DNA of 64,000 nucleotides from the NCBI GenBank assembly GCA_003058495.1, contig QBVC01000024.1, positions 62,001-126,000 of the forward strand. Direction: 5' to 3'. The stretch's first letter is position 1. Each line of letters starts with the position of its first letter. The notes under the pieces were generated by a model. It saw only the letters and a list, made by a program, of their open reading frames with translations. It had not been told where the DNA came from and did not search any database. Positions 1 through 9,219 of this stretch are shown here, piece by piece. Made by a program: the position numbers and the translations under genes. The DNA comes from a gamma proteobacterium symbiont of Ctena orbiculata (GTDB taxonomy: Bacteria > Pseudomonadota > Gammaproteobacteria > Chromatiales > Chromatiaceae).

Positions 1-113
1 TTAAGCAGCTAAGTTTTATGACATCTACAGCAGTAAATAGGAATTAAAAGGCATAGCATGGAGTATATGTAAGGGATAGAAAAATAAAAGGACTATAAAA
101 TTTACGGGTTAAA

Positions 114-224
114 TTAGACTGGTCCGCCCAACTTGTGCGGCAGCCCCGCTTTGCGCAGATCGGGATCTTCCCAAGGTGAAATCCATTACTAACTGGCGGG
201 TTTTTCGCGGTAACCAGAAACCGT
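114..224. other. AT-rich left edge and gene-poor start
   Basis: The first 224 bases carry no convincing gene. Bases 1-115 are clearly more AT-rich than the rest of the window. On the minus strand, in frame with the rhodanese gene but after its stop, a short stretch (114-182) reads as about 22 sense codons before a TAA; with no start and stops on both sides, it is not called as a gene. Confidence 0.4.
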
Positions 225-893
225 TCACTGGTCCATCAACTCCCCGTCGGGGCTGACCACGGGCAAACCGAACACCTGCCATAACTGCATACCACCACGG
301 TAGTAGCGAAGCCTGTCCGCGGGGTACCCGATGTCAAGCAAACCGCGGATAGCCGTGGGTGATTGACCACACCAGGGTCCGTTGCACCACAACACCAAGA
401 TTTTGGCGGCGGTGAAATCCCACTTATCCCCTGTCTTGGTCACCCCGAACAGCGCCAACGACTCCTCCAGGGTTATCTCGTCCGCCCCCTGCTGTGGATT
501 GAGATGGGTAAAGGGAACGTTGATCGATCCCGGGATGGTGCCGCGCTCGTGCCAATCCGGAGTCCTGGCGTCGATGAGCAGACCGCTGTTGTCGTCCAGT
601 GCCGTTCGCATGAACCCAATCAACTCCACCTCGCCAAGGGTTTCGACACCCTCCGCCACATGCATCGGTTGGGCGCAAAAGGGCGGACAGGGCCTCGAGG
701 TGCGCGCGAAGTCGAACTCAAGCAGGGCGTCAGTATCCTGGTTACGTTTTATCGAAAGCTCTTTGCCGGCATGCCCGACACTGAACTCCCCGATCTGCGG
801 TGTAATCATGACCTCCAAAGCGGAGACATATTGTGCCGCCGATAACAGCACAATAAGCAGATTTACCGCCAGCACAGACTCGATTGGTTTCAT
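225..893 (-). CDS. periplasmic rhodanese-domain sulfurtransferase
   Basis: A 222-residue protein with an N-terminal hydrophobic segment (about residues 8-25) that looks like a signal peptide, so it probably acts in the periplasm. The C-terminal half is a rhodanese domain: LIDARTPDWHERGTIPGSINVP is the usual first motif, and LWCNGPWCGQSP holds the active-site Cys, which would carry a persulfide sulfur. A Cys-Pro-Pro-Phe-Cys motif near residue 70, before the domain, is a second possible thiol pair. In a sulfur oxidiser such proteins are thought to move sulfane sulfur, but the substrate is unknown. It is a lone leftward gene with a long gap to the divergent kinase gene. The domain call is firm; the role is inferred. 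Confidence 0.85.
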   Translation of the reverse strand: MKPIESVLAVNLLIVLLSAAQYVSALEVMITPQIGEFSVGHAGKELSIKRNQDTDALLEFDFARTSRPCPPFCAQPMHVAEGVETLGEVELIGFMRTALDDNSGLLIDARTPDWHERGTIPGSINVPFTHLNPQQGADEITLEESLALFGVTKTGDKWDFTAAKILVLWCNGPWCGQSPTAIRGLLDIGYPADRLRYYRGGMQLWQVFGLPVVSPDGELMDQ

Positions 894-994
894 ACTCTCT
901 TCCTGCCGGTTTAAGAACCGAAACGTTTCCTGCCTAAGAATAACTGAATTAGAACATTGAAGCAGCTGATGGAAAACAGCTCCACCCCCTATGG

Positions 995-1016
995 TTCCTG
1001 TGCATGCACACAGGAA
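995..1016. other. perfect 8-bp stem hairpin
   Basis: TTCCTGTG and CACAGGAA (995-1002 and 1009-1016) form a perfect 8-bp dyad with a 6-base spacer, between the divergent rhodanese and kinase genes. There is no T-run, so an operator or a cruciform is as likely as a terminator. Confidence 0.4.
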
Positions 1017-1133
1017 TTCAGGTCGTTAATCAGATACGGCATTGAGAGGATGCCTCCCCGAAACAGAGAACGGCCAGGCTTGCGAAGGAAAAGAAATTTG
1101 ACCTTGTGACGGCAGCTCACTAGGCTCAAGGGA

Positions 1134-3227
1134 GTGACACCAACAGTAGGGCCTGCCAACACCACTCCTGCAGACATGGCTAGGGCAAACGAATTCAAAC
1201 ATCTCGTAGACAACTTGCAAGCTGCCACTGCACGCATCAAGCAGCGCCTGTCGGATAGATACCTTGCAAAGATCTCGAAGCGGAAAACAACGGAGAAGAT
1301 CCCCGATCCCAGGTCTATCTGGTGGGGCTACTATCCGGTAGTGCTGGTCGCGGTCATGGGTCTCTTGATCACCGTTGCGCTTTTCGTACAGTCGACACGA
1401 TGGGAAAAAAGCCAGGTTGAAATCGCCTTCAGGGAGGCCTCCCAGGATAGAATCCTGGTCATTCAGCGGGAGATCAAACACTCTCTTCGCATCGTTATCG
1501 ATATTGCCAGTTTTTTCGAGGCTTCTGAAATGGTCGGCCGGCGCGAATTCCGCAAGTTCGTCGGGCCAGCGCTGAAGAACCAGGCTGGGATCAAATCCCT
1601 GGAGTGGGTGCCCGTGGTGACTGGCGAGATGCGCAGTCACTTCACCGAACAGGCCCGCAACAGCTTTCCACCCTTCGAGATCCTGGAGAGGGATGACACC
1701 GGAGCGCTCACCAAGAGTTCAACACGACCTGTCTACTACCCTGTACTCTATATACAGCCCTATCAATTCAACAAACAGCTGCTTGGACTCGACATCGGCA
1801 CCGATCCGACCGCCTACAGCCTGTTGAGCGATGCGGAATCGTCTCGGGAGATGCAGGTATCTCCCGGCCTCTATCTCAATGACGACGGGGAGCGAAAGTC
1901 CGGCATCATGGTCGCTGCCCCCGTCTTTTATAAAGCCGACGAACCCAGGAATGAAACGCCATCTCGGTCAGCTGCTTCCACAAGAGGATTTGCCATTGGC
2001 ACTTTCTTCATTGGCGAGATAGTGGAGCGGGCCCTGCAGAGCCTGCGCCCCGCCGGTATCGACATCCATTTCTACCAAAATCATGGCAGTGAGGTTGAAC
2101 GGCTGCTCTACAGCCACCGCACCAGGCTTGATGACGGGTCTCATCTCGGTTCCGGCGAGGAGAGTGCAGCCGTTTCCTATACCCAGGAGATAAGCGTCGG
2201 AACCCAGAAATGGCAAATTATCTGCAACAGCGCATTGGGTAAATTCACCGCCAACACCTGGAGCAGCTGGGTTATCTTTTTCGGCGGCATGGCCTTTACC
2301 CTGCTTTTTACCATCTATGTGGCCACTCTCGTGGGCCGCGCAAGGCAGGTCAGGCTCGAGGTCGAGGAGAGAACTTCCCAGTTATGGGAGGTGGTGCAGG
2401 CCCTCAACCAGGAGGTGGTCGAGCGCAAATCGGCTGAACAGCAGTTGCAACGGCTGAATGAAACCCTGGAACACCATATCGCCAACCGTACCGCCGAAGC
2501 CGAACGCAGGGCACAATATCTTGAACAGTTTGCCTATGTGACCTCGCACGATCTGAAAGCACCATTAAGGGCGGTCTCGAATCTTGCACAGTGGATCGAA
2601 GAGGATCTCCAGGATAAGCTTGACGACGCCTCGAAGGAGCAGCTTTCCCTGCTCCGCGATCGAGTTAAAAGAATGCATGACCTGATTGAAGGTCTGTTGG
2701 AATACTCAAGAGTCGGCAGAACATCCGCACAGAAAAGCAGGGTTGATTGCCGGCAGCTGGTTGAAGAGATAATCGATACCCTATCGCCTGCTGCAGGATT
2801 CTCAATCAAAGTCAAAGGCAAGATGCCCAGGTTGACGGCTGACCGTCTACAACTGGGCCAGGTGTTCTCAAACCTAATCGGCAACAGTCTGAAACACCAT
2901 GGCGGCAAGAAGGGAAAGATACGCATCAGGTGTGAAGACAGTGACCGTTTTTACCAGTTCTCGGTTTGTGACGACGGCCGGGGAATCGCGCCGCAATATC
3001 ACCAAAAGGTTTTCCTCATGTTCCAGACCCTCGAGTCGAATGATTTTGAAAGCAGTACCGGTATCGGCCTTGCATTGGTAAAAAAGATTGTGGAAGAACA
3101 TGGAGGCACAATAAAATTGAGATCCGAACCCGGCGAAGGGGCATGCTTCTATTTTACCTGGCCGAAATCCAACCCATCTCAACAACATGAGGACGAGACC
3201 CTATTCCAGACACTTCTCTCCGAGTGA
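1134..3227 (+). CDS. CHASE-domain membrane sensor histidine kinase
   Basis: A 697-residue inner-membrane kinase. Transmembrane segments near residues 66-88 and 372-395 enclose a periplasmic CHASE sensor domain of about 280 residues. A coiled coil (about 400-460) leads to a HisKA domain with phospho-acceptor His near residue 471 (SHDLKAPLR). The HATPase domain has an N-box (FSNLIGNSLKHH), a DDGRGIAP box and a GIGLALVKKI box. This kinase subtype, common in phytochrome-like systems, usually pairs with small Rcp1-type receivers, and one follows 16 bases downstream. The ligand of the CHASE domain is unknown. The start used is GTG; an ATG 14 codons later (1176) would also give a complete protein, and neither has a strong Shine-Dalgarno. 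Confidence 0.9.
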   Translation: MTPTVGPANTTPADMARANEFKHLVDNLQAATARIKQRLSDRYLAKISKRKTTEKIPDPRSIWWGYYPVVLVAVMGLLITVALFVQSTRWEKSQVEIAFREASQDRILVIQREIKHSLRIVIDIASFFEASEMVGRREFRKFVGPALKNQAGIKSLEWVPVVTGEMRSHFTEQARNSFPPFEILERDDTGALTKSSTRPVYYPVLYIQPYQFNKQLLGLDIGTDPTAYSLLSDAESSREMQVSPGLYLNDDGERKSGIMVAAPVFYKADEPRNETPSRSAASTRGFAIGTFFIGEIVERALQSLRPAGIDIHFYQNHGSEVERLLYSHRTRLDDGSHLGSGEESAAVSYTQEISVGTQKWQIICNSALGKFTANTWSSWVIFFGGMAFTLLFTIYVATLVGRARQVRLEVEERTSQLWEVVQALNQEVVERKSAEQQLQRLNETLEHHIANRTAEAERRAQYLEQFAYVTSHDLKAPLRAVSNLAQWIEEDLQDKLDDASKEQLSLLRDRVKRMHDLIEGLLEYSRVGRTSAQKSRVDCRQLVEEIIDTLSPAAGFSIKVKGKMPRLTADRLQLGQVFSNLIGNSLKHHGGKKGKIRIRCEDSDRFYQFSVCDDGRGIAPQYHQKVFLMFQTLESNDFESSTGIGLALVKKIVEEHGGTIKLRSEPGEGACFYFTWPKSNPSQQHEDETLFQTLLSE

Positions 3228-3243
3228 CAGGAATCCAAAATAC

Positions 3244-3657
3244 ATGCTAGGCAACAACGAGACAATTCTGCTGATCGAAGATGACAGGGTCGACATCATG
3301 ACCGTTCAGCGAGCACTGCAAAAAAACAATTTAAGCAACCCCCTGCATGTCGCCAGAACCGGACTGCAGGCCCTGGACATGCTGCGAGGCGCAAATGGCG
3401 TGGTAAAATTAGACCCCTTGCCCGCGCTCATACTTTTGGATCTCAATTTACCCAAAATGAGCGGCATCGAATTTCTTCAGGAGCTGCGCAAGGATCCGCA
3501 ACTTTCGGCGCTCCGTATAATCGTGCTGACGTCGTCCAACGAACCGCAGGACCGAGCCGCTGCATTCGAATATGAGGTTGACGACTATATCGTCAAACCG
3601 CACTCATTTGACGAATTCACCCGCGCCGTTGCGGCAATACTTGCGCTCTGGGATTAG
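3244..3657 (+). CDS. Rcp1-like single-domain response regulator
   Basis: A 137-residue stand-alone receiver. The acidic pair (IEDD) is near the N-terminus, the phospho-acceptor Asp is in LILLDLNLPKMSG, and the conserved Thr/Ser and Lys lie in IVLTSSNEP and DDYIVKPHSF. There is no output domain, so it probably acts through protein contacts or as a phosphate carrier. The long loop before LILLDLNLP is typical of the Rcp1 subgroup. The ATG at 3244 is chosen because it follows the kinase stop by 16 bases and has a GACAGGA-type ribosome site; an in-frame earlier ATG would overlap the kinase gene. It forms an operon with the kinase and is its likely partner. Confidence 0.9.
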   Translation: MLGNNETILLIEDDRVDIMTVQRALQKNNLSNPLHVARTGLQALDMLRGANGVVKLDPLPALILLDLNLPKMSGIEFLQELRKDPQLSALRIIVLTSSNEPQDRAAAFEYEVDDYIVKPHSFDEFTRAVAAILALWD

Positions 3658-3863
3658 AAAGGGCATCCTCGTCATGGTGTGGTTTGCCAACGCCTCTTCG
3701 CGGCCGCGCCTACGCCAGCCGATAACCTTGATCTCGCTTGGGTATTCACATATTCATGCAGTCTGCAACAGCGACTTTAGGGCGCACTGCATATATTACA
3801 TAGGCTTGGTGACAGCGACTCATACTCCAAACCGATAACGGAAAAGATTTACAGGGAAGTAAG

Positions 3864-4028
3864 ATGAACAGACCTATAGTCCACGAACAATCAACTTTCC
3901 ACTCCACTCAACCTGCCCGCTGCATAGCGAAAGACCGAGGCAGGTCAATCCAACCATGGTGCGGTCCCTGCCAAGTCGGGACCTGCCAATCACGCATCAG
4001 GATTTTAATTCCTTCACACCATGACTAA
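3864..4028 (+). CDS. candidate Cys/His-rich leader peptide overlapping the receptor start
   Basis: A 54-codon frame starts at ATG 3864 behind a good ribosome site (GGGAAG at 3854-3859) and ends with TAA at 4026-4028, eight bases inside the TonB-receptor gene. The peptide has Cys at 20, 33, 36 and 41 and His at 7, 13, 52 and 53, with a thioredoxin-like Trp-Cys-Gly-Pro-Cys motif at residues 32-36. The receptor's own start has poor ribosome-site spacing, so its translation may depend on ribosomes finishing this frame. A Cys-X-X-Cys upstream frame coupled to a TonB-receptor gene is known for copper control in Bordetella (CruR); this peptide is not recognisably homologous. The frame is certain; expression and role are inferred. 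Confidence 0.5.
   Translation: MNRPIVHEQSTFHSTQPARCIAKDRGRSIQPWCGPCQVGTCQSRIRILIPSHHD
3911..3987 (+). promoter_or_regulatory. mutually exclusive hairpins in the receptor leader
   Basis: Segment B (GGCAGGTC, 3939-3946) can pair with either A (ACCTGCC, 3911-3917) or A' (GACCTGCC, 3980-3987). The A-B hairpin encloses a small CGCT-GCAT-AGCG hairpin. If B pairs with A, a further hairpin GGTCCC/GGGACC (3963-3968 with 3978-3983) can form; that hairpin overlaps A' and excludes the B-A' pairing. The whole switch lies inside the leader-peptide frame and 34 bases before the receptor ATG. No known riboswitch motif, including a cobalamin box, was recognised. Confidence 0.45.
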
Positions 4029-6102
4029 CTGCAAACTAATACTCCTGATTATCGGTTTAGCGGCAAACATCCCGGTCTATGCGGCCCATGAGCGACAGCT
4101 GGATCACTTCCTCTCGCTAAGCCTGGAAGAGTTGATGGAGCTGGAAGTTACGATCTCCACCGATACCAAGAAGCCACTATCCCAGGCACCTGCAGCCGTA
4201 ACCGTAATCACTGAGGAAGACATCAAGGCTACCGGCGCCACCAACCTTGTAGATATCCTGGAGAGCGTCCCGGGAATCCACGTCAGAGCCAACCAATTCG
4301 CCTTTCGGCCGCTGGTCCAGTTCCGCGGTACCAGCGCCATTCAGACCCTGCTGATGATCAACGGTGTTTCGATGCGGGACTTGATGTGGGGTTTCGGCAT
4401 CTTTTGGAAAGGCATACCAAGCAGCATCATCGATAGAGTGGAAATAATCCGTGGCCCAGGATCCGCACTGTTTGGCGCCGACGCCTCGGCCGGGGTAGTG
4501 AACGTGATAACAAAAACCGCCGGGAAAATAGACAGCACTGAAGTCGGCGTCAGGAGCGGCAGCTTCAACAGCAACAGTGGCTGGCTGCAGTATGGCGATA
4601 GCTGGAATGGGTTTGACATCGGCCTCACCATCGATCTCTCCGGCACGGACGGCCACGATCCATTGGTCGAATCCGATGGCCAGACACAACAGGATCTGGC
4701 ACTGAACACTGAGGTATCGCACGCACCCGCAAATGCACAATACGGCTGGGATAATCAGGATATACGCTTCTCTGTCGCCAACCGTGGATGGCGCCTTCAT
4801 CTGGACTACATGCGTCATAGCAAGGTCGAAGTCGGACTCACCGGCGCAGGCGTTCTAGATCCCCTGACCAGGGCCGAGGATAGCCGTTTCAACCTCGATC
4901 TACTCTATAACAACCCTGATCTGAGCGATGTCTGGGGCATAGATGCAGAACTTCGCTATCAGGACCTTGACTATTCATCGGGCGACGGCTTTCAGGAACG
5001 CCCTCCCGGTGCATTCGGCGGTGACTATCCGCAGGGCGTGATCAATCGAATGCGTTCCGCTGAACGCAGGATGGCCTTCGAGGTCAGCGCTCTCTATTCC
5101 GGTTTCAACGCCCATTCGCTGCGCCTGGGCGTTGGCTACACCTGGCAGGACCTCTACTACGTCAAGCAGTTGATCAATAGTGGTATAGGCCCGGATGGCA
5201 ACCTGCTAGCACCGGGAAGCCCGCTTGTGGATGTATCGGATACACCGTTTGCCTTCGCGCCTGAAAAGACCCGAACCATTCGCTATCTCTTTCTCCAGGA
5301 TGTCTGGTCGATGATGGATGATTGGCAACTGACTGCCGGGATCAGATACGACGACTACTCGGATTTCGGCGATACCCTTAATCCGCGATTGGCGCTGGTT
5401 TGGCAGACCAGCGACAGAATCACAACGAAACTGCTTTATGGCAGGGCATTTCGCCCGCCATCCTTCCAGGAACTCTTCGCAGAAACCTCATTTTCGAAAC
5501 CCAATCCGGACCTCGATCCTGAGCGCTCTGAAACGGTTGAATTGATCCTAACCTTCATCCCCAGCAGCGACCTGACCATCGGGATCAATCTCTATCGATT
5601 GGATCAGTCTGATATTATCCGCGCAGTTACCTTGCCAGGTCAGAGCGATCGACAATTTCAAAACACAGGTGAACATGCCATTCGCGGAATTGAACTGGAA
5701 ACGAAATGGCAAGCGACAGAGAGCCTGAGATTCTCCGCGAACTATACCGTTAGAGACTCGGACGACAGTGAGTTTCGCGCGGTCGATCAACCAAAACAGG
5801 ATGCCTATGTGCGTACCGATTGGCAGTTCAACTCTGATTGGAACTGGAATATTGAGGCCAATTGGATTGGCGGAAGGACTCGCAGTGATAATGATTCCAG
5901 GGAGGCGCTTGACGACTACATCATAACCGACACCACTGTACGATATTCCGGCGTGAATGGATGGGAATTCGGATTTTCAGTTCGCAACCTGTTCGATGAG
6001 GATGCAAGGGAACACACAGCATCCTCCGTTGCCGAGGACCTGCCGCTTGCGGAACGAAATGTGTATGCAGAGATTCTGTATAAGTTTTCCGGCGGTTCGT
6101 AA
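4021..6102 (+). CDS. TonB-dependent outer-membrane receptor
   Basis: A 693-residue protein with a signal peptide (about residues 1-21). A TonB-dependent plug domain follows (about 50-160): VTVITEEDIKATGATNLVDILESVPG, then MINGVSMRD, then DRVEIIRGPGSALFGADASAGVVNVITK. The rest is a 22-strand-type beta barrel rich in aromatic residues, with a RAFRPPSFQELF motif and a C-terminal beta signal ending in LYKF plus four residues. It would move a bound ligand (iron chelate, cobalamin or another scarce nutrient) across the outer membrane using TonB energy. The two genes behind it, a YfiR-like protein and a hybrid kinase, suggest that transport or ligand presence is also sensed. Its ribosome site is weak and its start overlaps the preceding small frame. 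Confidence 0.92.
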   Translation: MTNCKLILLIIGLAANIPVYAAHERQLDHFLSLSLEELMELEVTISTDTKKPLSQAPAAVTVITEEDIKATGATNLVDILESVPGIHVRANQFAFRPLVQFRGTSAIQTLLMINGVSMRDLMWGFGIFWKGIPSSIIDRVEIIRGPGSALFGADASAGVVNVITKTAGKIDSTEVGVRSGSFNSNSGWLQYGDSWNGFDIGLTIDLSGTDGHDPLVESDGQTQQDLALNTEVSHAPANAQYGWDNQDIRFSVANRGWRLHLDYMRHSKVEVGLTGAGVLDPLTRAEDSRFNLDLLYNNPDLSDVWGIDAELRYQDLDYSSGDGFQERPPGAFGGDYPQGVINRMRSAERRMAFEVSALYSGFNAHSLRLGVGYTWQDLYYVKQLINSGIGPDGNLLAPGSPLVDVSDTPFAFAPEKTRTIRYLFLQDVWSMMDDWQLTAGIRYDDYSDFGDTLNPRLALVWQTSDRITTKLLYGRAFRPPSFQELFAETSFSKPNPDLDPERSETVELILTFIPSSDLTIGINLYRLDQSDIIRAVTLPGQSDRQFQNTGEHAIRGIELETKWQATESLRFSANYTVRDSDDSEFRAVDQPKQDAYVRTDWQFNSDWNWNIEANWIGGRTRSDNDSREALDDYIITDTTVRYSGVNGWEFGFSVRNLFDEDAREHTASSVAEDLPLAERNVYAEILYKFSGGS

Positions 6103-6169
6103 ATAGATATGGATACTTGAGCCATATGTTATTTGCATAAGTAAACTCTCGCTAAATGGTTAGATAGAC

Positions 6170-6709
6170 GTGACGACAAGGCTGTTGATACATATCACAC
6201 TGTTACTGCTTTGGTGTATTTCACCTCAGGCAAATGGCGTTGAGCAACGGAGCGACGAGAATCTATTGAAAGCAGTCTTTATCTACAATTTCGCCAAGTT
6301 CACACGCTGGCCCTCCGATACATGGCCCGAGAACGGAGCTGCCCTAAGAATCTGCGCTATCGGAAATGATGAATTGTCTCAAGCGCTGGTAAGGTTGAAC
6401 GGCAGAAAAGTCAGGGAGCTTCCGGTTACCATCGAGCACAGGGAGGAGAGAAATGACCTGGACAACTGCCATCTCCTCTATCTTGCCCGCTCCATGCAAC
6501 ATCTAATGATTGAAATCAATGAATCCATTCGCACCAAACCCGTTCTTACGGTCAGTGAAATTACGGATTTTTCCAAGCAAGGGGGCATGATTGAGCTTTA
6601 TCGTATAAACAGCAGGATACGATTTAAAATCAACTTGCAGGCCACTCGCGAGGCAGGGCTCGACCTCAGCTCCCGCCTTCTCAAGTTGGCCGTTGACGTA
6701 AAGAGGTAG
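6170..6709 (+). CDS. YfiR-family (DUF4154) periplasmic protein
   Basis: A 179-residue protein with a signal peptide (about 1-23) followed by the YfiR/DUF4154 pattern: LLKAVFIYNFAKFTRWP near the N-terminus, then a Cys-containing ICAIGND segment, NCHLLYLA, and near the end GGMIELYRINSRIRFKINLQA. In Pseudomonas, YfiR binds and restrains the periplasmic part of a membrane signalling enzyme. Here the gene ends 8 bases before the hybrid kinase, so that kinase is the likely partner. The start is a GTG at 6170 with little ribosome-site support, but it gives a complete signal peptide. Confidence 0.85.
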   Translation: MTTRLLIHITLLLLWCISPQANGVEQRSDENLLKAVFIYNFAKFTRWPSDTWPENGAALRICAIGNDELSQALVRLNGRKVRELPVTIEHREERNDLDNCHLLYLARSMQHLMIEINESIRTKPVLTVSEITDFSKQGGMIELYRINSRIRFKINLQATREAGLDLSSRLLKLAVDVKR

Positions 6710-6717
6710 CAATAATT

Positions 6718-9069
6718 ATGGATCTGTTGCGCAATGCCTCAATAAAACTCAAGCTTGAAGCCATCATACTGTTCATAACAGCCACGGTTCTGCTGCTCAG
6801 CCTGCTGTTGTTCATGGTTTTCGAGATCAACTCGGCACGCGGTGAAGCGGCAACCCGCCTGCAATCGCTGGCATTGCTCCTTGGCGCGAACAGTAGCGCT
6901 GCAATCACCTTCAGCGATCAGGATACCGCAAACGACATTTTGGCAACCTTATCGACGCAGCAAGATGTTATTGAAGCGACTATCACGCTGAATAACGGCG
7001 ACAGGTTTGCCCGCTACGTCTCCGCCAAGTTCGAAGCGACCAGCAAGCCAGAACGAGAGACCACGCCGGTCGCCTCCTACTTCAGACTGATCACCGTCGA
7101 GGAGCCGATCCTACTCGACGGCGAAGGCATCGGCACGCTGCACATTGTCGGCGATATGAGTAGAGCGAAATCGATTCTGCTGCAGCAGTCGCTTCTCGTA
7201 CTCGGTGTATACATCGTCTCCATGGTATTCGCATTCTGGCTCTCCAACCGCTTTCAGCGCCTGATCTCGAAGCCTGTTCAGCAACTGCTCCGCACCATGA
7301 AAAAGGTGGCGGTAAAGCGGGATTTCACACATCGGGCACACCGCCTGAGCAATGATGAACTCGGCAGCCTGGTGGATGGCTTTAATGCCATGCTTGACCG
7401 CATTCAAAAACACGACAGCAAACTCGCCGCGTATCATCAGGACCTGGAACGCCAGGTGACGGAACGCACCCGGGAGTTGAATACGGCAAAGAATGAAGCC
7501 GAGGCAGCGAGCCAGGCAAAGAGCGATTTTCTGGCCACCATGAGCCATGAAATACGCACACCGATGAGTGGAGTGATCGGATTTGCACATCTATTGAAGA
7601 AGACACAATTAGACGATCAGCAGGATGAGTATACAGAGATCATCATCAGCTCAGCTCAGAGCCTGCTTGAGATTATTGATGACATCCTGAATTTCTCCAA
7701 AATGGAAGCCGGGAAACTGTCCCTGGATTGCAGTAACTTTGCATTGCAATCCCTGATCCATGGAGTCGAAGTGCTGTTCACTCCAAAAGCCATGGAGAAG
7801 GGCCTTACCCTCTCGACCTCGGTCGGGGATAATATCCCCGCGATGCTGTATGGTGATCCCGCCAAACTGCGACAAGTGCTTATCAATCTGGTTGGCAATG
7901 CAATCAAATTCACAGACACCGGAAGCGTCAGTGTCAAGCTCGAAATGGAGGATCAGACAGAGCAACGGCTAATACTTAAAATTACCGTCTCCGACACGGG
8001 TATCGGCATCACCCCTGAACAGAAGTCCATGCTGTTTCAACCCTTTCAACAGTGTGATGGGTCGCTTACACGCAGCTATGGAGGTACCGGTCTCGGCCTC
8101 GTCATCGCTCAGCGCCTTGCGGATTTGATGGGCGGGGACATCAGGCTGACAAGCACGCCAGGCAGGGGTTCAACATTTATTGCACGCCTACGCCTTGAAG
8201 TTGCAAAACCTGTAAATGAATCCGGCCTGGCTGCAGTCGAGCCGCGTAAAATGCCTTCCTCGCCCGAATCCCGGAACAGGGATGAAAGCGGAGATCCGCT
8301 TTTCAGCAAATTGACTATCCTCGTTGTCGATGACAGCCAAGTCAACCTGACCCTAGCCAGCACGCTGCTGCGCAAAAAGGGGGCAAATATCATAGCCGTG
8401 TCGAGCGCATTCAAAGCCCTGGAGGTGATCCGGAAACAGGCGTTCGACCTTGTCCTCATGGATCTGGAAATGCCGGGAATGAGCGGTATTGAGGCGGCCA
8501 GAAAAATTCGCTCATTCCATAACTCGGAGAAATTACCGATCATTGCCGTTACCGCGCACATCCTACCGCAGAAGCAACAGGACGTCTTTGCCGCGGGTAT
8601 GGATGACCTGTTGGCCAAACCCTATCTGCCGGATCAGCTCTACACAATCATACGAAAATGGTCCGGTGACCATTACGACTCCGCCGCTGCAACAACGGTC
8701 GATTCAGAACTTGGAGATGAATCGGCTGTTTATAACCAACATGCCGCACTCGCCAGTGTGGAGAATGACAATAACACCGCTGACCTGATACTCGAGGAAT
8801 TTCTCCATATGCTGCCAGGCAGTGAAGCCGCCATGCGTGACGCCCTCGCGAACGGTGACCATTCTGCGCTCTACCAGGCCGCTCATAAACTGGCAGGTTC
8901 AGCCAGTTCGAGTGGCGCCTCCTCGATATACATTGGCGCTGTCACAGTTAAAGAGTCTTTAATGCAAGAGTCAGCAGATGCAGCTGACATCGAACAGCGA
9001 GTCAAGGCTCTCCTCGAGGAGACAGGCAAATTCAAGGACTATTTCGCCTCCAAAACCAAGACCAGCTAA
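6718..9069 (+). CDS. hybrid sensor histidine kinase (HAMP-HisKA-HATPase-REC-HPt)
   Basis: A 783-residue BarA-like phosphorelay kinase. Transmembrane helices near residues 16-36 and 158-178 flank a periplasmic domain of the CHASE8 type found with YfiR partners. HAMP lies at about 180-235, then HisKA with the phospho-acceptor His near 277 ([14 protein letters not shown]), and a HATPase with DTGIGI and GGTGLGL boxes. A receiver starts near 532 (ILVVDDS), with its Asp in [15 protein letters not shown]-terminal HPt domain has its His near 721 ([13 protein letters not shown]). The final target regulator is not adjacent. The order receptor, YfiR-like protein, CHASE8 kinase suggests one sensory unit. 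The kinase architecture is certain; the stimulus is unknown. Confidence 0.92.
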   Translation: MDLLRNASIKLKLEAIILFITATVLLLSLLLFMVFEINSARGEAATRLQSLALLLGANSSAAITFSDQDTANDILATLSTQQDVIEATITLNNGDRFARYVSAKFEATSKPERETTPVASYFRLITVEEPILLDGEGIGTLHIVGDMSRAKSILLQQSLLVLGVYIVSMVFAFWLSNRFQRLISKPVQQLLRTMKKVAVKRDFTHRAHRLSNDELGSLVDGFNAMLDRIQKHDSKLAAYHQDLERQVTERTRELNTAKNEAEAASQAKSDFLATMSHEIRTPMSGVIGFAHLLKKTQLDDQQDEYTEIIISSAQSLLEIIDDILNFSKMEAGKLSLDCSNFALQSLIHGVEVLFTPKAMEKGLTLSTSVGDNIPAMLYGDPAKLRQVLINLVGNAIKFTDTGSVSVKLEMEDQTEQRLILKITVSDTGIGITPEQKSMLFQPFQQCDGSLTRSYGGTGLGLVIAQRLADLMGGDIRLTSTPGRGSTFIARLRLEVAKPVNESGLAAVEPRKMPSSPESRNRDESGDPLFSKLTILVVDDSQVNLTLASTLLRKKGANIIAVSSAFKALEVIRKQAFDLVLMDLEMPGMSGIEAARKIRSFHNSEKLPIIAVTAHILPQKQQDVFAAGMDDLLAKPYLPDQLYTIIRKWSGDHYDSAAATTVDSELGDESAVYNQHAALASVENDNNTADLILEEFLHMLPGSEAAMRDALANGDHSALYQAAHKLAGSASSSGASSIYIGAVTVKESLMQESADAADIEQRVKALLEETGKFKDYFASKTKTS

Positions 9070-9145
9070 CCAACCGAGGTAAATGCGCCAAACCAGACAC
9101 CACCCCACTGACATGCTAGCAAATGAGCGACCGGACAGTGACAAA

Positions 9146-9208
9146 GTCCCGGCTGTCACCGGGACTATCTCGATTGTTCGACGGGTTTGACGACACCTTT
9201 AAAAGGTG
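9146..9208. terminator. two hairpins between convergent genes
   Basis: A GTCCCGG/CCGGGAC hairpin (9146-9165) and a CACCTTT-AAAAGGTG dyad (9194-9208) lie between the stop of the rightward hybrid kinase and the end of the leftward small gene. The first has no strong T-run; the second is AT-rich at its centre. Together they probably serve as a bidirectional terminator. Confidence 0.5.
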
Positions 9209-9219
9209 AGGATAAACCA

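Noticed and set aside
114-182. Short fragment in frame after the rhodanese stop
   Set aside because: About 22 codons reading WEDPDLRKAGLPHKLGG with stops on both sides; no start, and too short to identify a family. Could be a remnant or chance.
3658-4020. Cobalamin or other known riboswitch before the receptor gene
   Set aside because: The cobalamin-box GCCACTG and other known motifs were not found. The hairpins are instead listed as an unknown leader structure.
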